A DNA stretch of 64,000 nucleotides, from the NCBI RefSeq assembly GCF_012034205.1, contig NZ_JAATEM010000031.1, forward strand, positions 25,832-89,831, written 5' to 3'. Every line of letters begins with the position of its first letter. Position 1 is the first letter of the stretch. This document shows positions 1 to 9,668 of this stretch, piece by piece. The DNA comes from Streptomyces composti (GTDB taxonomy: Bacteria > Actinomycetota > Actinomycetes > Streptomycetales > Streptomycetaceae). The position numbers were made by a program, and so were the translations under genes. The notes under the pieces are model-generated. The model was not told the DNA's origin and did no database searches. It was given only the letters and a program-made list of their open reading frames with translations.

Positions 1-1652
1 GTCTTGCCGAGCCCCATGTCGTCGGCGAGACAGCAGCCCAGGCCCAGCGAGGTCATGCGCGCCAGCCAGTCGAGTCCGCGCCGCTGGTAGTCGCGCAGGG
101 GGGCAGCCAGCCCGGCCGGCGGCTCGACCGGCTCCTGCGCCCCGGGCTCGGCCAGCCGGTCGCGCAGCGACGCCAGCCACCCGGCCGGACGGACCTCGAT
201 CCGGCGCCCGTCCACCTCCACGGAGCCGGTCAGCGCCGCGCCGAGCGCCTCGACCGGCGTCACCTTGCGGGCCCGGCGGGCGCGGGCGCGCTCGATCTCC
301 TGAGGGTCGATCAGCACCCACTGGTCCCGCAGCCGCACCACCGGCCGGCCGGCCTCGGCGAGCCGGTCCAGCTCCGCCCGGGTGATCTTGTGCCCGCCGA
401 CGGCGAACGACCAGTCGAAGGCCAGCAGCGCCTCGGCCGACAGGAACGACGGCCCCTGACCGAAGCCGTCCGGCCCGGACTTCCGCTCCTCGTCGGCGGG
501 GCCGACCTGCGCGCGGGTGACCAGACCCCGGGTCAGCTCCTTCGGCCAGTGCACCTCCACGCCCGCACCGGCCAGCGCCCGCGTCCCCTCGCCGAGCAGA
601 TCGACGACCTCCTCGTCGGCGAGCTCCACCGCGTCAGGGACGGTCGTCGACAGCAGGGGCGACAGCGGCGGCCAGGCGCGGGCCGCCCGGCGCAGGGCCA
701 GCAGGGCGTCCCTGCGCTCCGCCGCGCCGAAGGCGCCGCCGCAGGTGCCGGTGGAGGTGCCGGTGGCGCCGGGAGCCGTGGACCAGACATCGGCGGCATC
801 CGACACCAGGGCCGGGTCGCTGACGCTGTGCACCTGGAGCACGGCGCGGAAGGTCACAGGGGGCGAGCTGGGGCCGCCGTCCGCGCAGCCGGTGGCGCCG
901 TCCGCGGCGGTGGCGGTGGAGCCGATGGTCCCGTCTGGTGTACGGGCGGGCGGCACGGCCGCGCCCGCCGCGTCGTCCGTGAGCCCGTCCACCTCGATAC
1001 GCAGGGAGAGCCGGACGCCCGCGTCATGGCCCGCGGCGACATCGGCGGCCCAGGCCCGCAGCTCCGGCAGCCGCTGCGGCACCGGCGCGGTGTAGGCGGG
1101 GGTGCCGGTGAGCAGAGGTGCGGCGGGGGTGCGGGGGAGGGAGTCGGCGACCGCGTCCAGGAAGGCGCGCAGCAGGCGCGCCGGGGCGGGCAGCCGCAGC
1201 AGTCCGCCGGCGTCCACGGGGACGTGGCGGGCTCCGCCGGAATCCGCCGGGACGGCGTGGGCCTCGGGCGGCATGGCGGCGGCCAGCCGGTGCACCGCCT
1301 CGATGTCCTCGGGGCTCAGGGGGCCCACGCGCCAGGCGTCGTGATCGGTGGGGGAGAGTCCGGGCAGCAGCAGCCCGCGGGCCACCAGATGCAGGGCGTG
1401 CAGGGTGGCCGCACCCCAGAAGACGGTGGCCCGATGACCCTGCCCGAAGGTGCGCGCGCGGAGGAGCAGGGGCAGAGCGGTGCGCACCGGCACCAGCAGC
1501 GCGGGCACCGTCCTCCGCCCGGCGCCGTCCGGACCGGGCGTGATCACGGTCAGCTCCTCGGGCCGGTCGTGCTCGAGGACCTGTGGCGGCGGTCCGTCGG
1601 GATGCCAGAAGGCGACGCGGCCGGTGCGGGCGGGGTCGCCCGGCAGGAACAC
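1..1652 (-). CDS. SNF2-family DEAD/DEAH-box helicase, N-terminal part (runs off the left edge)
   Basis: The reading frame on the minus strand enters the window edge in the middle of a helicase: the last residues are CCLADDMGLGKT, the Walker A motif I of SNF2/RapA-type helicases. The roughly 530 residues before it form the large SNF2-associated N-terminal region usual in actinobacterial homologues (for example the stretch WGAATLHALHLVARGLLLPG). The protein is expected to be a cytoplasmic DNA-dependent ATPase acting on nucleoprotein; the exact role of this branch is unknown. The start is uncertain: GTG at 1652 is the first in-frame start codon found, but the frame is open further upstream to about 1740 without ATG, GTG or TTG. 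Family assignment is firm, the 5' end is not. Confidence 0.85.
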   Translation of the reverse strand, partial: MFLPGDPARTGRVAFWHPDGPPPQVLEHDRPEELTVITPGPDGAGRRTVPALLVPVRTALPLLLRARTFGQGHRATVFWGAATLHALHLVARGLLLPGLSPTDHDAWRVGPLSPEDIEAVHRLAAAMPPEAHAVPADSGGARHVPVDAGGLLRLPAPARLLRAFLDAVADSLPRTPAAPLLTGTPAYTAPVPQRLPELRAWAADVAAGHDAGVRLSLRIEVDGLTDDAAGAAVPPARTPDGTIGSTATAADGATGCADGGPSSPPVTFRAVLQVHSVSDPALVSDAADVWSTAPGATGTSTGTCGGAFGAAERRDALLALRRAARAWPPLSPLLSTTVPDAVELADEEVVDLLGEGTRALAGAGVEVHWPKELTRGLVTRAQVGPADEERKSGPDGFGQGPSFLSAEALLAFDWSFAVGGHKITRAELDRLAEAGRPVVRLRDQWVLIDPQEIERARARRARKVTPVEALGAALTGSVEVDGRRIEVRPAGWLASLRDRLAEPGAQEPVEPPAGLAAPLRDYQRRGLDWLARMTSLGLGCCLADDMGLGK

Positions 1653-1982
1653 GGCGGAGCAGCGGGTGAGCGGATGCGGGTGCGGGCCGCAGGACGAGAA
1701 GGGCGGAGCGGAGGGAGCCGTCTGCGTGGTGATGATCGAGTCCTCAAATTTGACTAGTGCCGTCGGGGCCGCCGAGGGTACACCACGTCCGGCGTCGACC
1801 GCCTGTGCCTCGCATGGTGAGTAGGGTCACTATGAAGGCCGAGGGCGGAGAAGGGACGCAGCCGAGCGAAGCCCTAGGGGGCGTACTTCAGGGTCGTCTC
1901 AGGGACGAGGCCAGGAACCGGCGCCGACGCGGGGCCGTTTTCACGACAGAGAGCGGCAAGGGCCGCGAAGGAGGCGACACTC
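1653..1982. other. Intergenic region between divergent helicase and small membrane protein
   Basis: No convincing gene is seen here. The first 90 bases may still be the helicase N-terminus. A TTGACT hexamer at 1750-1755 followed after 18 bases by GAGGGT (1774-1779) is a possible plus-strand promoter, which would give the small membrane gene a leader of about 200 bases. The assignment is weak. Confidence 0.3.
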
Positions 1983-2165
1983 ATGTCGAAGAACGCGAAG
2001 ATCGCCGCGGGGGGCGTGGCGGCCGGGCTCATCCTGCTCATATGGCTGCCCTGGTGGGCCGCCCTTCTGATCATCCTCGGCGTCCCCGCCGCGGCCTACC
2101 TCGCCCTGGACCCCTCCCAGCGGCGCAGGCTCCGCCGCGTCTCCCGCCGGGAGCTCGGCCGCTGA
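1983..2165 (+). CDS. Small conserved membrane protein (60 aa)
   Basis: The 60-residue protein begins MSKNAKIA and has one or two closely spaced hydrophobic segments spanning about residues 8-43 (GLILLIWLPWW, AALLIILGVPAAAYLAL), then a strongly basic tail (QRRRLRRVSRRELGR). It is preceded by a perfect ribosome binding site, AAGGAGG at 1968-1974, eight bases before the ATG, which makes expression likely despite the size. I do not recognise a function. The pattern is a small inner-membrane protein with a cytoplasmic positively charged tail. Confidence 0.75.
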   Translation: MSKNAKIAAGGVAAGLILLIWLPWWAALLIILGVPAAAYLALDPSQRRRLRRVSRRELGR

Positions 2166-2243
2166 GCAGGAGCCGGAGGAAGAGTCCAGGAGGCGCCGGC
2201 CCGGGGCCAGGAGCCGCGAAGGGCAGGCACGGCTCACGCTCCG

Positions 2244-3629
2244 CTAGCGCTTGGCCGTCCCGTCTTCTCCCAGCGCGCAGGAGTTGACCACGTCGCCGTC
2301 CGCGGGCCGGGTGATCGTGTGGTCCGCGGGCGGCCGGACGCCGCGCTCCACCCAGGCGACCAGGGCGTCGAAGGCCGAACGGTGGCAGGGCAGGATCGGC
2401 CGGAGCCGGTCCGGGTAGGTGTCGTGGAGCCCGTCCACGTGCGTACCGCCCTGCACCGTGTAGTAGCGGTGCAGCGCGTCCCGCCCGCGCACCTCGATCA
2501 TGCGGGCGTAGACGGCGGAGTCGGCGGCCTCCGGCAGCAGGGCGTCCAGATCGCCGTGCAGGGTGATCAGCGGCCTGCCGATGCGTCCGGTCAGCGACAC
2601 CCGGGCCACCGCGCGATGCACGGAGGCGGGGCGCCGGGCGTAGTCGTAGGCGGCGTCGGAGGCGCACGGAGCGAGGATCTCCTCCGTGGTGCTCCCGGCG
2701 GAGGGGCCCGGGCAGGCACGGTCGTAGGAGGGGTCGAACTCGGCCCGGTAGATCTTCTGGGTCAGGCCCCAGTACGCCTTCTCGTGATACGGCCACAGGA
2801 ACTTTGAGCCCGGCGCGAAGCCCACCGCGTGCAGGTCCTCGTCCCGCGCCCCGCCCAGCGTGCGGGCCACCGTGACCGGCAGCGAGGTGAGGAGGCTGGG
2901 TCCGTCGGCGGTCCAGAGCGCTCCCTCCCAGTCGACCCCGCCGTCGTACAGCTCGGGGTGGTTCTCCAACTGCCAGCGGGTGAGGTAGCCGCCGTTGGAG
3001 ATCCCGGTGATGTAGGTGCGGCGCGGGGCGTGGCCGTAGCGCTGGGCGACGGCCTTCCGGGCGGCGAGGGTGAGCTGGGTGGTCCGCGTGTTCCACTCGG
3101 CGATCGCGTCGCCGGGCCGGCGGCCGTCCCGGTAGAAGTCGGCTCCGCTGTTGCCCTTGTCGGTCGCGGCATACGCGTAGCCGCGCGCGAGGACCTGGTC
3201 GGAGATCGCCTTGTCCGTGGCGTACTGCTTGCGGGTGCCGGGCGCCCCGGTGACGACCAGTCCGCCGTTCCACCGGTCCGGCAGCCGGATCACGAACTGC
3301 GCGTCGTGCTGCCAGCCGTGCGTGTTGTTGAAGCGGGAGGAGTCCGGGAAGTAGCCGTCGATCTGCACCCCGGGCACACCGGAGGGGGAGCGGGTGCCCG
3401 AGGCCGTGAGACCCGCCTGGTCCGCCATGTCGGTGTACGGGGTTCCCGCGAGCCCCGTCGTGGTCAGATCGGCCAGACAGGCGCTGCGCTGATGGGCCGC
3501 GCCCGGCACCCGGACGCGCTCCTGGCGGTCACAGTGGCCCTCCGCCGCCGTGGCGGGGGGAGCCGGAGCGGTCAGGGCGACCGAGGTGAGGGCGAGGGCG
3601 AGCAGCGGAACGCCACGGTACGGGCGCAT
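2244..3629 (-). CDS. Secreted alpha/beta hydrolase, tannase/feruloyl-esterase or oligomer-hydrolase type
   Basis: The 461-residue protein starts with a classical Sec signal peptide (MRPYRGVPLL then ALALTSVAL, likely cleaved after PPATAA near residue 29). The nucleophile elbow G-I-S-N-G-G lies near residue 212, and a late HGDLDALLPE stretch and the segment GGTHVDGLH supply plausible acid and histidine residues of a Ser-Asp-His triad. Overall length and motifs resemble the tannase/feruloyl esterase and 3-hydroxybutyrate oligomer hydrolase families, so the substrate is probably an ester outside the cell. The substrate cannot be decided from sequence. It stands alone, convergent with the small membrane gene. 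Confidence 0.75.
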   Translation of the reverse strand: MRPYRGVPLLALALTSVALTAPAPPATAAEGHCDRQERVRVPGAAHQRSACLADLTTTGLAGTPYTDMADQAGLTASGTRSPSGVPGVQIDGYFPDSSRFNNTHGWQHDAQFVIRLPDRWNGGLVVTGAPGTRKQYATDKAISDQVLARGYAYAATDKGNSGADFYRDGRRPGDAIAEWNTRTTQLTLAARKAVAQRYGHAPRRTYITGISNGGYLTRWQLENHPELYDGGVDWEGALWTADGPSLLTSLPVTVARTLGGARDEDLHAVGFAPGSKFLWPYHEKAYWGLTQKIYRAEFDPSYDRACPGPSAGSTTEEILAPCASDAAYDYARRPASVHRAVARVSLTGRIGRPLITLHGDLDALLPEAADSAVYARMIEVRGRDALHRYYTVQGGTHVDGLHDTYPDRLRPILPCHRSAFDALVAWVERGVRPPADHTITRPADGDVVNSCALGEDGTAKR

Positions 3630-3855
3630 GACGGCCTCCGAGAGGTGCGGGACGCGGGAAGAGAGCAGCTGCCGCTGCGTGCGGCTGCCCCATGGTGGAG
3701 TCCCGTCCGGCTGTCAGCGATGGGTCGGCACCACATGGCCCGGTGCCCGACCGTGGCGGGTCCCAACACGTGGGGTGGGGCACCGTCATCGGCCGCCGTG
3801 CTCAGGGAGACCGCACCGCCGTCGGCGCAGAGGCCGCGAGGCCGCACTCCCGTCC

Positions 3856-4767
3856 TCAGAGAGGCCGCACCGCGATCTTGTCGAGGGCCTCCAGCAACGC
3901 CGGCAGTTCCGTTCCGCGGCCCACCGGGAGCACTTCGTTGGGCTCGTCGTCGAGCAGGACGAAGGCGATGTCGTCCGTGCGGGCCACGAGGGACCAGCCG
4001 GGGCCGTCGGCCCGCAGCGTGCGTGCCCCGCCGGGGGCGAAGGAGGAACGGATGCGTCCGAGCGGCGGCGGCGCGTCGATGTACGCGCGCGCCTCGGCCA
4101 GGACCCGCCGGATGCCGGGATGGCGCGGCTGCCGTGCCTCGCCGGGGGCGTCGCCGGAGCCGTCGGCGCCGTCCGGACTTCCGGCGTCCGCGTCGCCCGA
4201 GTCGCCGGATGCCGCACTTCCGGCGTCCTCGGCGGCGGCCTCGTCGCCCTCGCCCGGCATCACGAACACGCTGTCGTCGACCTGTTCGCGCCACGTGGCC
4301 CACTGCTGCGCGATCTCGTCGGCGCCCAGGCGTCGTTGGGCCGGGCCCCAGACGCTGGTGTCCGGAGGGGCCAGCGGCGCACGGCCGGCGATCTCCGGGT
4401 CGGGGTCGTGCGGCGCGGGCACGTTCGGGGCCGCCACCGCGACCGCGAGGGGCCAGCCGGGCAGCGCCGTGACCACCGTGCGCTCGTCCGGCGAGAGGTC
4501 GTGCTCCATGCCGCAGTCCCACGAGGCGATCGCGACCGCGACCAGGGAGACGTCGTCGACCACCACGGTCCACCGGGCGCCCTCGCCGTCCTGGCCGAGA
4601 ACCAGCCCGTAGCCGTCGGCCACGGGAGGCAGACCGAGCGCCGCGCAGGCCTCCGGGTAGTCGTCGCCCAGCACACTCGGGAACTTCGCCGGTGTCAGCA
4701 GCACCGCCGTGAGCACATAGAGCGCGTCGTCCTCGGCGGCGACGGCTTGCTCGTCCGTCCCGGCCAT
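3856..4767 (-). CDS. Conserved hypothetical protein with an acidic low-complexity linker
   Basis: About 303 residues from the ATG at 4767, which has GGGGAGG a few bases upstream; an upstream ATG at 4803 (12 residues more) lacks such a site. The N-terminal half (VLTAVLLTPAKFPSVLG near residue 20) and the C-terminal third (AEARAYIDAPPPLGR and beyond) look folded. They are separated by an Asp/Ala/Gly/Ser-rich linker at about residues 170-205. No known catalytic motif, membrane segment or signal peptide is visible. The family is conserved in streptomycetes as far as I recall, without assigned function. Confidence 0.7.
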   Translation of the reverse strand: MAGTDEQAVAAEDDALYVLTAVLLTPAKFPSVLGDDYPEACAALGLPPVADGYGLVLGQDGEGARWTVVVDDVSLVAVAIASWDCGMEHDLSPDERTVVTALPGWPLAVAVAAPNVPAPHDPDPEIAGRAPLAPPDTSVWGPAQRRLGADEIAQQWATWREQVDDSVFVMPGEGDEAAAEDAGSAASGDSGDADAGSPDGADGSGDAPGEARQPRHPGIRRVLAEARAYIDAPPPLGRIRSSFAPGGARTLRADGPGWSLVARTDDIAFVLLDDEPNEVLPVGRGTELPALLEALDKIAVRPL

Positions 4768-4904
4768 CCCAGCCTCCCCATCGGTTCGTCCATCGGCGCG
4801 CACCCTATGCCGACCCCGAGCCCCTTGTCACGACCCGGCCCGCACTGCCGGAGCTGCAGTTTTCCTGCCGGACGGGGCGAATCGGCCAAGCGCCGGGGGA
4901 CGAA

Positions 4905-5201
4905 TCAGACGGCCGGCAGCCCCAGGAGGGACCGTGCGACCGTCCGCGGGGACTCGTCGCGCTCCCGGGCCAGCGCGATCACCGCCCGGCACGCCAGCTC
5001 ATTGACCCCGAACGACAGCGCCTCGGGCGACACCCAGCCCGCCGCCTCCTCGATGCGGTCCTGGTCGTCCTCCGCGCAGGCCGAGACGTACGCCGCCGCG
5101 GCCTCGAAGAGGTTGTGCGGACGCTCCCGCCGCGCCGGCCGCTCCTCGGTGCGGAGACTGCCGATCACCCTGCCGCCGAACCTGCGAACCCTGCCCCACA
5201 T
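4905..5201 (-). CDS. Conserved hypothetical protein (98 aa)
   Basis: A short soluble protein, MWGRVRRFGG..., with a basic first 30 residues and a helical remainder (NLFEAAAAYVSACAEDD, ALSFGVNELACRAVIALARE). GAGAGGG sits nine bases before the ATG. It lies between the hypothetical at 3856-4767 and the methyltransferase, all on the minus strand but with gaps of more than 100 bases, so it is probably its own unit. No function is recognised. Confidence 0.65.
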   Translation of the reverse strand: MWGRVRRFGGRVIGSLRTEERPARRERPHNLFEAAAAYVSACAEDDQDRIEEAAGWVSPEALSFGVNELACRAVIALARERDESPRTVARSLLGLPAV

Positions 5202-5304
5202 CGGTCCACCCTCTCGCTGAGCGGTTGCCCTCGCCGACCGGGCATCTCCTCTCCCTCAACGTAGAGTTGGAAGCGCCGTCGCAGAAGAGGGCGACCGGGG
5301 GCGC

Positions 5305-5913
5305 TCAGGGCGTACGCACCGCCAGCGCCAGAAACCGGTCGTCCCGGTCGGCGTACGAGGTCATGCGCCAGCCGGAACCGGCCAGCAGCGGGCGCAGACG
5401 GGACTCGGCGCGCAGATCGTCCGGAGTGATCTGCCGTCCCTGGCGCGCCGCGAGCGCCGCCCGCCCGACGGGATGGAACAGCGCCAGCACGCCTCCGGGC
5501 CGCACCACGCGCGCCAGCTCGCGCAGGTTCTCCGCCGGCCGGGGGAGATGGGCGATCAGCCCCGCCCCGAACACCGCGTCCAGCGAACCGGAGCGCAGCG
5601 GCAGCGCGGTGACGTCGGCGAGCAGCAGCGCTCCGTCCCGGTCCCGGCCTCTGCGGACCGCCTCGTGCAGCATCTCGGGGGTGAGGTCGGCGCCGATGAC
5701 CACGCCCGAGGGGCCCACGGCGGCACGCAGCGGCGGCAGGGCCCGCCCGGTGCCGCAGCCGGCGTCCAGCACCCGGTCGCCGGGACGCAGCCCGAGTTCG
5801 GCGACCGCCGCCTGGTAGGCGGGACCGTCGTCGGGAAAGCGCCGCTCCCAGTCGGCGGCCCGCGCGGCGAAGAACTCCTGGACACGTGTGTGGTCGTCGC
5901 TCATGCTCCGCAT
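5305..5913 (-). CDS. Class I SAM-dependent methyltransferase
   Basis: The 202-residue protein carries the Rossmann-fold methyltransferase signature: motif I VLDAGCGTGRAL at about residues 48-59, an acidic loop after strand 2 (VIGADLTPEML), motif II-like ALLLADVTALPL and motif III-like AHLPRPAENLRELARVVRPGG. This is the UbiE/Methyltransf_11 layout; the methyl acceptor is unknown. The start at 5913 is preceded by GAGGG; an ATG nine bases downstream (5904) is an alternative. It is divergent from the MHYT gene. Confidence 0.85.
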   Translation of the reverse strand: MRSMSDDHTRVQEFFAARAADWERRFPDDGPAYQAAVAELGLRPGDRVLDAGCGTGRALPPLRAAVGPSGVVIGADLTPEMLHEAVRRGRDRDGALLLADVTALPLRSGSLDAVFGAGLIAHLPRPAENLRELARVVRPGGVLALFHPVGRAALAARQGRQITPDDLRAESRLRPLLAGSGWRMTSYADRDDRFLALAVRTP

Positions 5914-6055
5914 GATCCCTCACCGGTACGGAGGATGCCGCTGTGCGCATGTTCGAGCGCGAGGCGATCGTTCCGGCGCATTTCGGCGTCATATTCCAAC
6001 ACCTTTCGAAACGCGCCCCCTTCGTGCGCCCACGCACCCCTAGCGTCCCGGAGCC

Positions 6056-6829
6056 ATGGGACACCTGGACCACGCCGCCCTGGGGTGGCTTACCCCCGTG
6101 CTGTCGTACGTGATGGCCTGTACCGGCGCCGCCCTCGGGCTGCGCTGCACCGTCCGCGCTCTCGCCGCCACCGGCCGCTCCCGCCGCAACTGGCTGATCA
6201 CCGCCGCCTCGGCGATCGCCACCGGCATCTGGACCATGCACTTCGTGGCCATGCTCGGCTTCGGTGTCAGCGGCACCGAGATCCGCTACGACGTACCCCT
6301 GACCATCGCCAGCCTGCTGGTCGCCATGCTCGTCGTCTGCGCCGGCGTGTTCGCCGTCGGCTACAGCCGCGACCGGGGCCGGGCACTGCTGCTCGGCGGG
6401 CTCACCACCGGCCTCGGCGTCGCGAGCATGCACTACCTGGGCATGGCGGCGGTGCGGCTGCACGGAGAGGTGAGCTACGACCCGGTGCTCGTCGGCGTGT
6501 CGGTGCTGATCGCGGTCGTCGCGGCCACCGCCGCGCTGTGGGCGGCGCTCAACATCAAGTCGCCCGTCGCGGTCACCGTCGCCTCCCTGATCATGGGAGC
6601 GGCGGTCACCAGCATGCACTACACCGGAATGTTCGCGGTCGGTGTCCGCGTCACGCCCTCCTCGGACCCGCTGTCCGGGGCCACGGCGATGCAGTTCATC
6701 TTCCCGCTCGCGGTCGGCCTCGGGTCCTACCTGTTCATCACCTCGGCCTTCGTCGCCCTGTCGCCGACCGCGAACGAGCGCGAGGCCTCCGCCTCCGCCC
6801 AGCGGCCGGTCGAACCCGCCACCTCCTGA
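6056..6829 (+). CDS. MHYT-domain integral membrane sensor
   Basis: The 257-residue protein is almost wholly membrane embedded with about seven hydrophobic segments. It contains the three hallmark motifs of the MHYT domain: MHFV near residue 62, MHYL near 125 and MHYT near 189. The family is proposed to sense a diatomic gas or oxygen through copper bound by the Met/His pairs on the outer membrane face. Here the domain is stand-alone, with no GGDEF, EAL or kinase domain attached. It ends 199 bases before the conservon sensor kinase on the same strand, so it could feed that system, which is inference only. GGAG lies five bases before the ATG. Confidence 0.88.
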   Translation: MGHLDHAALGWLTPVLSYVMACTGAALGLRCTVRALAATGRSRRNWLITAASAIATGIWTMHFVAMLGFGVSGTEIRYDVPLTIASLLVAMLVVCAGVFAVGYSRDRGRALLLGGLTTGLGVASMHYLGMAAVRLHGEVSYDPVLVGVSVLIAVVAATAALWAALNIKSPVAVTVASLIMGAAVTSMHYTGMFAVGVRVTPSSDPLSGATAMQFIFPLAVGLGSYLFITSAFVALSPTANEREASASAQRPVEPATS

Positions 6830-7028
6830 ATCCTCGGCCCCCGTCCTCCGCAGCCCACCGTCCGACCCCGTCCTGTCCGCACCCCGGACCCGCCGTCCTC
6901 CCACCCTTCCGCACCTGCCGCCGCCCCCGGCCCGCACCGGGCCCCGCCGGTACCGGACCGCATCCGGCGGTGCGGCACGGGCCGATGCGGCGAGAGGTCC
7001 GCCCCGACCACCCTCGAGCGAGGAGTTC

Positions 7029-9668
7029 ATGCGCCCACCCCGTAGGAGCCCCACGGCCCGCGCCGAAGCGCCGCCCCCGCCGCCCAGGCGCGGCCGGCGC
7101 GCCCACGCCGGACCGCCCGCCGACGAAGGCCCGGACCCGCGGGGCACCGCGGCGACCGCCCGTGCCGGACGGAGGCTCAGCGGACCGCGCACGGTGCGCG
7201 CCAAGATCGTCTGCCTGCTGATGGTGCCCGTGGTCTCCCTGCTCGCCCTGTGGGGCCACGCCACGGTCACCACCGCCCAGGACATCGCCGAGCTCCGCCA
7301 GATCCAGCGCGTCGACGCCAAGGTCCGTGCCCCGCTCGCCGCGGCCGTCGCCGCCCTCCAGGCGGAACGTTCAGCCGCGGTGCGCCGCGTCTCCGACGCC
7401 TCCTCCGTCCCCGACCAGGACCTCACCGAACGCGCCCGCGTCACCGACCGGGCCGTCGCCCGCCTGAAACTCGGCGACAACGGCACCGTCGCCTACGGCC
7501 AGGAACTGCCCCGCACCGTCGCCGACCGGCTCCAGACCTTCGTCTCCGCCGCCGAACGGCTCCGCCCGCTGCGCACCGACGTGCGCGAGGGCGACGCCGC
7601 CTGGCGCACCACCTACGACCGGTACACCGGCACCATCGCCGCGGCGCTCGGCGCCGTCGGCTCCCTCACCGGCCTGCGGGACGCCGACCTCGGCTCCGAC
7701 GCCCGCGTCCTGCTGGAGTTCTCCCGCGCCGGCGAGGCACTGGCCCAGGAGGACGCACTGCTGGCCGGCGCCCGGCTGAACGGCCGGCTCGACGGCGAAC
7801 GGCTGCGGCTGTTCACCGGAGCCGTCGAACTGCGCCGCGCCCTCACCGACTCCGCCGTCGCGGACCTGAAGGGCCAGGAACGCACCGCCTGGGACGAGCT
7901 CGCCCGCGGCGAGGCCTACGCCGCCCTCGCCGCCACCGAGGACAAGGTGCTCGCCGCCGGCTCCGGCACCCGGGCCGTCCAGGCGGCACCCGCCCGCACC
8001 TGGAACGCCGCCCACATCCGGGTCCGCGACGGCATGCGGTCCATCGAGGACGAGGCCGGCCGGGGCGTCGCCCACCGCGCCGACCCGCTCACCCGCGGAC
8101 TGCTCACCCCGGCGGGCGCCGCCGTGCTCTTCGGCCTCGCCGCGGTCGCCGCCTCCCTCGTCATCTCGGTGCGCATCGGCCGCGGTCTGGTGGTCGAACT
8201 GGTGCGGCTGCGCAACGACGCCCTGGAGATCGCCCGCCGCAAACTCCCCGAGGCCATGCGCAGGCTCCGGGCCGGCGAGGAGATCGACATCGACACCGAG
8301 GCCCCGCCGGGACCGCCCGCGCAGGACGAGACCGGCCAGGTCGCCGAGGCCCTCGGCACCGTGCACCGGGCCGCGCTGCACGCCGCCGTGGAGCGCGCCG
8401 AACTCGCCGGCGGCATCTCCGGGGTCTTCGTCAACCTCGCGCGCCGCAGCCAGGTCCTGGTGCACCGTCAGCTGAGCCTGCTGGACAGCATGGAGCGCCG
8501 CTCCGACGACCCGGGCGAGCTGAGCGACCTGTTCCGCCTCGACCACCTCACCACCCGGATGCGGCGCCACGCGGAGAGCCTGATCATCCTCTCCGGGGCG
8601 GCACCCGGCCGCGCCTGGCGCATGCCCGTCTCCCTCACCAACGTGGTGCGAGCCGCCGTCTCCGAGGTCGAGGACTACGCCCGGGTCGAGGTGCGCCAGC
8701 TGCCGGAGGCCGCCGTGGTCGGAGCGGCCGTCGCCGACCTCACCCACCTGCTCGCCGAACTCATCGAGAACGCCGCCCAGTTCTCCCCGCCGCACACCCG
8801 CGTGCGGGTCACCGGCGAACCCGTCGGCAACGGATACGCCATCGAGGTGGAGGACCGGGGACTCGGCATGGGCAAGGAGTCCCTCGCCGAGGCCAACCGG
8901 CGCATCGCCCAGTCGGAGGCGCTCGACCTGTTCGACAGCGACCGGCTCGGCCTGTTCGTGGTCAGCAGGCTCGCCGCCCGGCACGACATCAAGGTGCACC
9001 TGAAGACCTCCCCGTACGGCGGCACCACCGCGGTGGTCCTGCTGCCCACCAGCCTGCTCGACGACAGCGCCGAAGCCCGCTCCGCGGGCGGGATCCGCCC
9101 GTCCCGCCCGGCCGAGGAACGCGCGTTCGCCGCCGTCGCAGGCGACAGGGACACGCCCGTCGCCGCCCTCGCGGGCGGTGCGCGCGACGGTGTCGAGGGC
9201 GGCGTCGCAGGGGACCGGCACGTCACCGCCGTCACCGGCGACGGGGACACGCACGCGCGGATGTCCGGTGACCTCCCGCGGCAGCGTGCCGTGTCCGCCC
9301 CCGACGGGCGGCCCTCGCTGGTGGCCCCCGCGACACCCCCGGCCGGCGCCACCGACACCCCCGCTCCGGACCGGTCCCAGGGAGCCGCCCCCTTGCGTCT
9401 GCACCGTCCGCCCCAGGAGCCGGCCGGCTCCGACGACCTCCCGCGCCGCGTACGGCAGGCCAGCCTCGCCCCCCAGCTGCGCGAGCAGCAGACCGGCACC
9501 CCCGCCCCGGCCCGCCACGACGAGGACGAACGCACACCGGAACTCGTGCGCGACCGCATGGCCGCCTATCGCGCCGGCTGGGTGCGCGGCGGCGGCAGAC
9601 GACCCGGCCGCGGCGGCGCACCCGGCCCCCACAGGCAGCACCACGGCAGTGAAGGAGACCCCGCATGA
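7029..9668 (+). CDS. cvnA: Conservon sensor histidine kinase CvnA
   Basis: The ATG at 7029 follows AGGAG (7021-7025). The 879-residue protein has a proline/arginine-rich cytoplasmic N-tail, a membrane segment near residues 58-77, and an extracellular helical region of the nitrate/nitrite-sensing type (LQAERSAAVRRVSD). A second membrane segment follows near 360-382, then a linker, the characteristic LDHLTTRMRRHAESL motif and a HATPase domain with N box ELIENAAQF (about 577) and G box DRGLGMG (about 608). A disordered tail of about 180 residues ends the protein. CvnA proteins work with CvnB, CvnC and CvnD as a membrane-associated complex resembling eukaryotic G-protein systems. The stop overlaps the start of the next gene (ATGA). 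Confidence 0.92.
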   Translation: MRPPRRSPTARAEAPPPPPRRGRRAHAGPPADEGPDPRGTAATARAGRRLSGPRTVRAKIVCLLMVPVVSLLALWGHATVTTAQDIAELRQIQRVDAKVRAPLAAAVAALQAERSAAVRRVSDASSVPDQDLTERARVTDRAVARLKLGDNGTVAYGQELPRTVADRLQTFVSAAERLRPLRTDVREGDAAWRTTYDRYTGTIAAALGAVGSLTGLRDADLGSDARVLLEFSRAGEALAQEDALLAGARLNGRLDGERLRLFTGAVELRRALTDSAVADLKGQERTAWDELARGEAYAALAATEDKVLAAGSGTRAVQAAPARTWNAAHIRVRDGMRSIEDEAGRGVAHRADPLTRGLLTPAGAAVLFGLAAVAASLVISVRIGRGLVVELVRLRNDALEIARRKLPEAMRRLRAGEEIDIDTEAPPGPPAQDETGQVAEALGTVHRAALHAAVERAELAGGISGVFVNLARRSQVLVHRQLSLLDSMERRSDDPGELSDLFRLDHLTTRMRRHAESLIILSGAAPGRAWRMPVSLTNVVRAAVSEVEDYARVEVRQLPEAAVVGAAVADLTHLLAELIENAAQFSPPHTRVRVTGEPVGNGYAIEVEDRGLGMGKESLAEANRRIAQSEALDLFDSDRLGLFVVSRLAARHDIKVHLKTSPYGGTTAVVLLPTSLLDDSAEARSAGGIRPSRPAEERAFAAVAGDRDTPVAALAGGARDGVEGGVAGDRHVTAVTGDGDTHARMSGDLPRQRAVSAPDGRPSLVAPATPPAGATDTPAPDRSQGAAPLRLHRPPQEPAGSDDLPRRVRQASLAPQLREQQTGTPAPARHDEDERTPELVRDRMAAYRAGWVRGGGRRPGRGGAPGPHRQHHGSEGDPA

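Noticed and set aside
390..1757. Long plus-strand open frame of 455 codons
   Set aside because: It is antisense to the SNF2 helicase; its product is low-complexity Gly/Arg/Gln without known motifs, as expected for a shadow frame in high-GC DNA.
7371..9644. Minus-strand open frame of 757 codons
   Set aside because: It lies wholly antisense to cvnA, which has clear domains and a ribosome site; the antisense product is Gly/Val-rich with no recognisable domain.
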